Part shown: positions 62,108-64,000 of the stretch, in pieces | How the letters are laid out: every line of letters starts with the position of its first letter | Numbering within the stretch: the stretch's first letter is position 1 | Assembly: GCF_005144965.1 (NCBI RefSeq) | Contig: NZ_CP039704.1 | Coordinates: 372,001 to 436,000, forward strand | Length of the DNA stretch: 64,000 nt | Reading direction: 5' to 3' | Source: Hankyongella ginsenosidimutans | GTDB lineage: Bacteria > Pseudomonadota > Alphaproteobacteria > Sphingomonadales > Sphingomonadaceae | Notes under the pieces: generated by a model | Told to the model about the DNA's origin: nothing | Seen by the model: the letters and a program-made list of their open reading frames with translations, nothing else | Database searches by the model: none | Program-made: the position numbers and the translations under genes

Positions 62108-63150
62108 TCCGGCGCGCCTGCGCATCCGGCATCTCGACCTCGACGACCGCGCCGGCTGCGCGCGCTGGGACGCCGCCGTGCGCGCCCACCCGGAGGCGAC
62201 CGTCTTCCACCTGACCGCCTGGTCGCGGGCCGTTGCCGACGCTTACGGCCACCGGGTGTGGATGCTGTATGCGGAGCGGGGGGGACACGATCGTCGGCCT
62301 GTTGCCGCTTACGCTCATCAATTCGCTGCTGTTCGGCAAGCGCCTGATCTCGACTGCGTTCGCCGTCTACGGCGGCCCGCTGGCCGATGATCCCGAGACT
62401 CATGCCGCGCTTGACGCGGAGGCCGTCGATATCCAGTCGTCCTGCGGAGCAGACGCGCTGGAATACCGCAACCGCAGCCGCCTGCGCCCGGACTGGCCGG
62501 GCAAGACCGATGTCTATGCGACCTTCCGCAAACCGGTCGACCCGGACTCGGAAGTCAACATGCTGTCCCTGCCGCGCAAGCGCCGCGCCATGGTGCGCAA
62601 GGGCCAGGCCGCCGATCTGCGCGTCGAGGAAGTCAGCCGTGTCGACCGGGTCTGGCTGTCCTATGCGGAGTCGGTCCGCAATCTCGGCACCCCGGTGTTT
62701 CCGAAGCGCTGGTTTGCCGCACTGAAGCAGCAGTTCGGCGACGCGTGCGTGCTGCACCTGGTGTTCAGGATCAGGATGTCCATGCCGGCGGCCTGTCCCT
62801 GGTCTTCCGGGACGAGCTGCACTTCTTCTATTTCGGCGGTACCCGCGAGGGTCGCGAGTGGGCAGTGAACGATTTCCTGTTCTGGTCGGTGCTGGAAGCG
62901 GCGCGTACGCGCGGGCTCAAGCTGTTCGATATGGGGCGCAGCAAGGTCGGCACCGGCTCCTATGACTTCAAGGTCAACTGGGAGTCACCCCGGAACCGCT
63001 GGCCTATGAGTTCCATCTGGCACCCGGCGCGCACATGCCGGATATGAACCCCAACTCCCCAAGTATCAGCGTTTCGTGCAGATGTGGTCCCGCCTGCCGC
63101 TGGAGATCGCCAACATCGCCGGGCCGCTGCTGGCGCGGAGCCTGGGCTGA
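62094..63150 (+). CDS. FemAB-family XrtA/PEP-CTERM-associated protein
   Basis: GNAT-fold protein of the FemAB type, a family that adds amino acids to cell-wall or polysaccharide precursors. Start MSLADPARLRIRHLDLDDR, then VFHLTAWSRAVADAYGHR, LPRKRRAMVRKGQAADLRVE, YAESVRNLGTPVFPKRWFA, and the acyl-transfer region LFDMGRSKVGTGSYDFKV. ATG 62094 overlaps the deacetylase gene by 14 bases. Frame changes lie near 62280, 62765, 62985 and 63055; the last frame ends ANIAGPLLARSLG. About 352 residues. The stop overlaps the next start as TGATG. Confidence 0.88.
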
Positions 63151-64000
63151 TGCACGTCCTGTTTCTTGCGCACCGCATTCCGTTCCCGCCGGACAAGGGC
63201 GACAAGATCCGCTCGTTCAACATGCTGTGCCATATCTCCAGCCGCGCGCGAGTGCATCTGGGCTGTTTCGTCGACGATCCGGACGACTTCGCGCACGCCG
63301 ACGCCCTGATGATGCGCTGCGAGAGCCTGCGCATGCTGCCGCTGGAGCGCAACCGGGCGCTGCTGCGCGGCCTGCCGGCGATCCTTGGCGGCCAGTCGAT
63401 CACGCAGGCGATGTATCACGACCCGCAGATGCAGGAGTGGGTCAACGAGACGATCCGCCATTACCCGATCGAGGCGATCTTCCTCTACAGTTCCGCCATG
63501 GCGCCTTATGCGGCAGACCATGGGACAGGGCGCCGTGTCGTCATGGATTTCGTGGACATGGACTCCGACAAGTGGCGGCAGTACGCCGCCGCCAAGCGCT
63601 GGCCGATGTCTCTGGTCTACAAGCGCGAGGCGGAAAAGCTGTTCGACCTCGAACGCACGGTCGCAGCCCGCGTCGACCATTCGCTGTTCGTCTCCGAGGC
63701 GGAGGCGCTTACCTTCCGGCGTGAGGCGGGATCGGCAGCGCATGACACGCGCGGCCTCTCGAACGGGGTCGACCACGCGTATTTCGCGCCGGGTCTGGTC
63801 GCGCCGGCAGCGCTGCCCGGCGCACCGCGGCTCGTCTTCACCGGCGCCATGGACTATTGGGCGAACGTCGATGCCGTTACCTGGTTCGTTGACGCCGTGT
63901 TTCCCAAGGTTCGGGCCGCCATGCCGGAAGCCAGCTTCACTATCGTCGGCTCCAAGCCCACGCCGGCCGTTCAGGCGCTGGGCGGCAAGTCGGGCGTGCA
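63150..64000 (+). CDS. XrtA/PEP-CTERM system glycosyltransferase, 5' part
   Basis: Begins at ATG 63150 and stays open to the window edge, with no frame change in 283 codons. The start MHVLFLAHRIPFPPDKGDKI is characteristic of the PEP-CTERM/EpsH1-associated sugar transferase group. Further features are MDFVDMDSDKWRQYAA, SLFVSEAEA, GLSNGVDHAYFAP and FTGAMDYWANVDAVTWF, a GT4-like layout. The C-terminal nucleotide-sugar half is outside the window. It overlaps the FemAB stop by one base and probably adds a sugar to the exported polymer repeat unit. Confidence 0.9.
   Translation, partial: MHVLFLAHRIPFPPDKGDKIRSFNMLCHISSRARVHLGCFVDDPDDFAHADALMMRCESLRMLPLERNRALLRGLPAILGGQSITQAMYHDPQMQEWVNETIRHYPIEAIFLYSSAMAPYAADHGTGRRVVMDFVDMDSDKWRQYAAAKRWPMSLVYKREAEKLFDLERTVAARVDHSLFVSEAEALTFRREAGSAAHDTRGLSNGVDHAYFAPGLVAPAALPGAPRLVFTGAMDYWANVDAVTWFVDAVFPKVRAAMPEASFTIVGSKPTPAVQALGGKSGV

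Overview
The window is GC-rich, densely coded chromosome from an alphaproteobacterium. Gene order supports this: rsh-pyrE-pdxJ-acpS; and a divL-like gene followed by tsaE, amgK, murU, addB, addA and trxA. Roughly three quarters of the genes are broken by one or more small frame changes, usually in or beside short G/C runs, and the protein continues in another frame. Essential genes (pyrE, purB, acpS, tsaE) are affected like the rest, so I read this as indel error in an unpolished assembly and annotate each broken gene as one CDS across its frames. Positions of frame changes are approximate.

1-4763: the stringent-response/pyrimidine/PLP/ACP operon (rsh, pyrE, pdxJ, acpS), then ychF and a convergent msrB. 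4830-10899 (mostly minus strand): an ECF sigma factor overlapping a Ser/Thr kinase, tRNA-Lys(UUU), mtgA and a CHASE4-GGDEF-EAL c-di-GMP enzyme. 11060-13585: acyl-CoA ligase, an MsrQ-like membrane protein and a PepSY-like exported protein. 13657-14300 is a nest of five palindromic or MITE-like repeats, followed by ppc. 17208-18789 is one uncharacterised gene bracketed by REP-like hairpins, followed by more repeats and a strong-looking promoter in front of about 400 bp of structured non-coding sequence. 19760-26233 (minus): pirin, an exported six-hairpin glycosidase-like protein, purB, a kinase-universal stress fusion and a metallophosphoesterase. 26477-31911: a DUF885 metalloprotein, an AbrB/PemK-type toxin-antitoxin pair with a palindromic operator, sseA, metC and a patatin-like protein. 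32009-33531 encodes a PEP-CTERM protein. 33849-37837: an exported methyltransferase, TauE/SafE, a TIGR02186-like protein and a cystathionine-synthase-family enzyme. 37873-50862: ahcY with an unusual leader, then divL-like, tsaE, amgK, murU, addB, addA and trxA in tightly overlapped order.

51928 to the end is an exosortase-A (XrtA)/PEP-CTERM exopolysaccharide locus: acyl-CoA ligase, PLP decarboxylase, export lipoprotein, chain-length determinant, tyrosine autokinase, outer-membrane beta-barrel, AAA ATPase, polysaccharide deacetylase, FemAB-like protein and glycosyltransferase (cut by the window edge). The exosortase gene is not in view and probably lies further downstream. The PEP-CTERM protein at 32 kb is the one visible candidate substrate.

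The most interesting signals are: a sensor kinase of the DivL type with Tyr in place of the phospho-accepting His; the XrtA locus with a candidate sigma-54 site; a kinase-Usp fusion next to a phosphatase; an operator-like palindrome before the toxin-antitoxin pair; the ahcY leader; and several families of dispersed palindromic elements placed at gene ends or just upstream of genes, two of which have exchanged an internal hairpin module.
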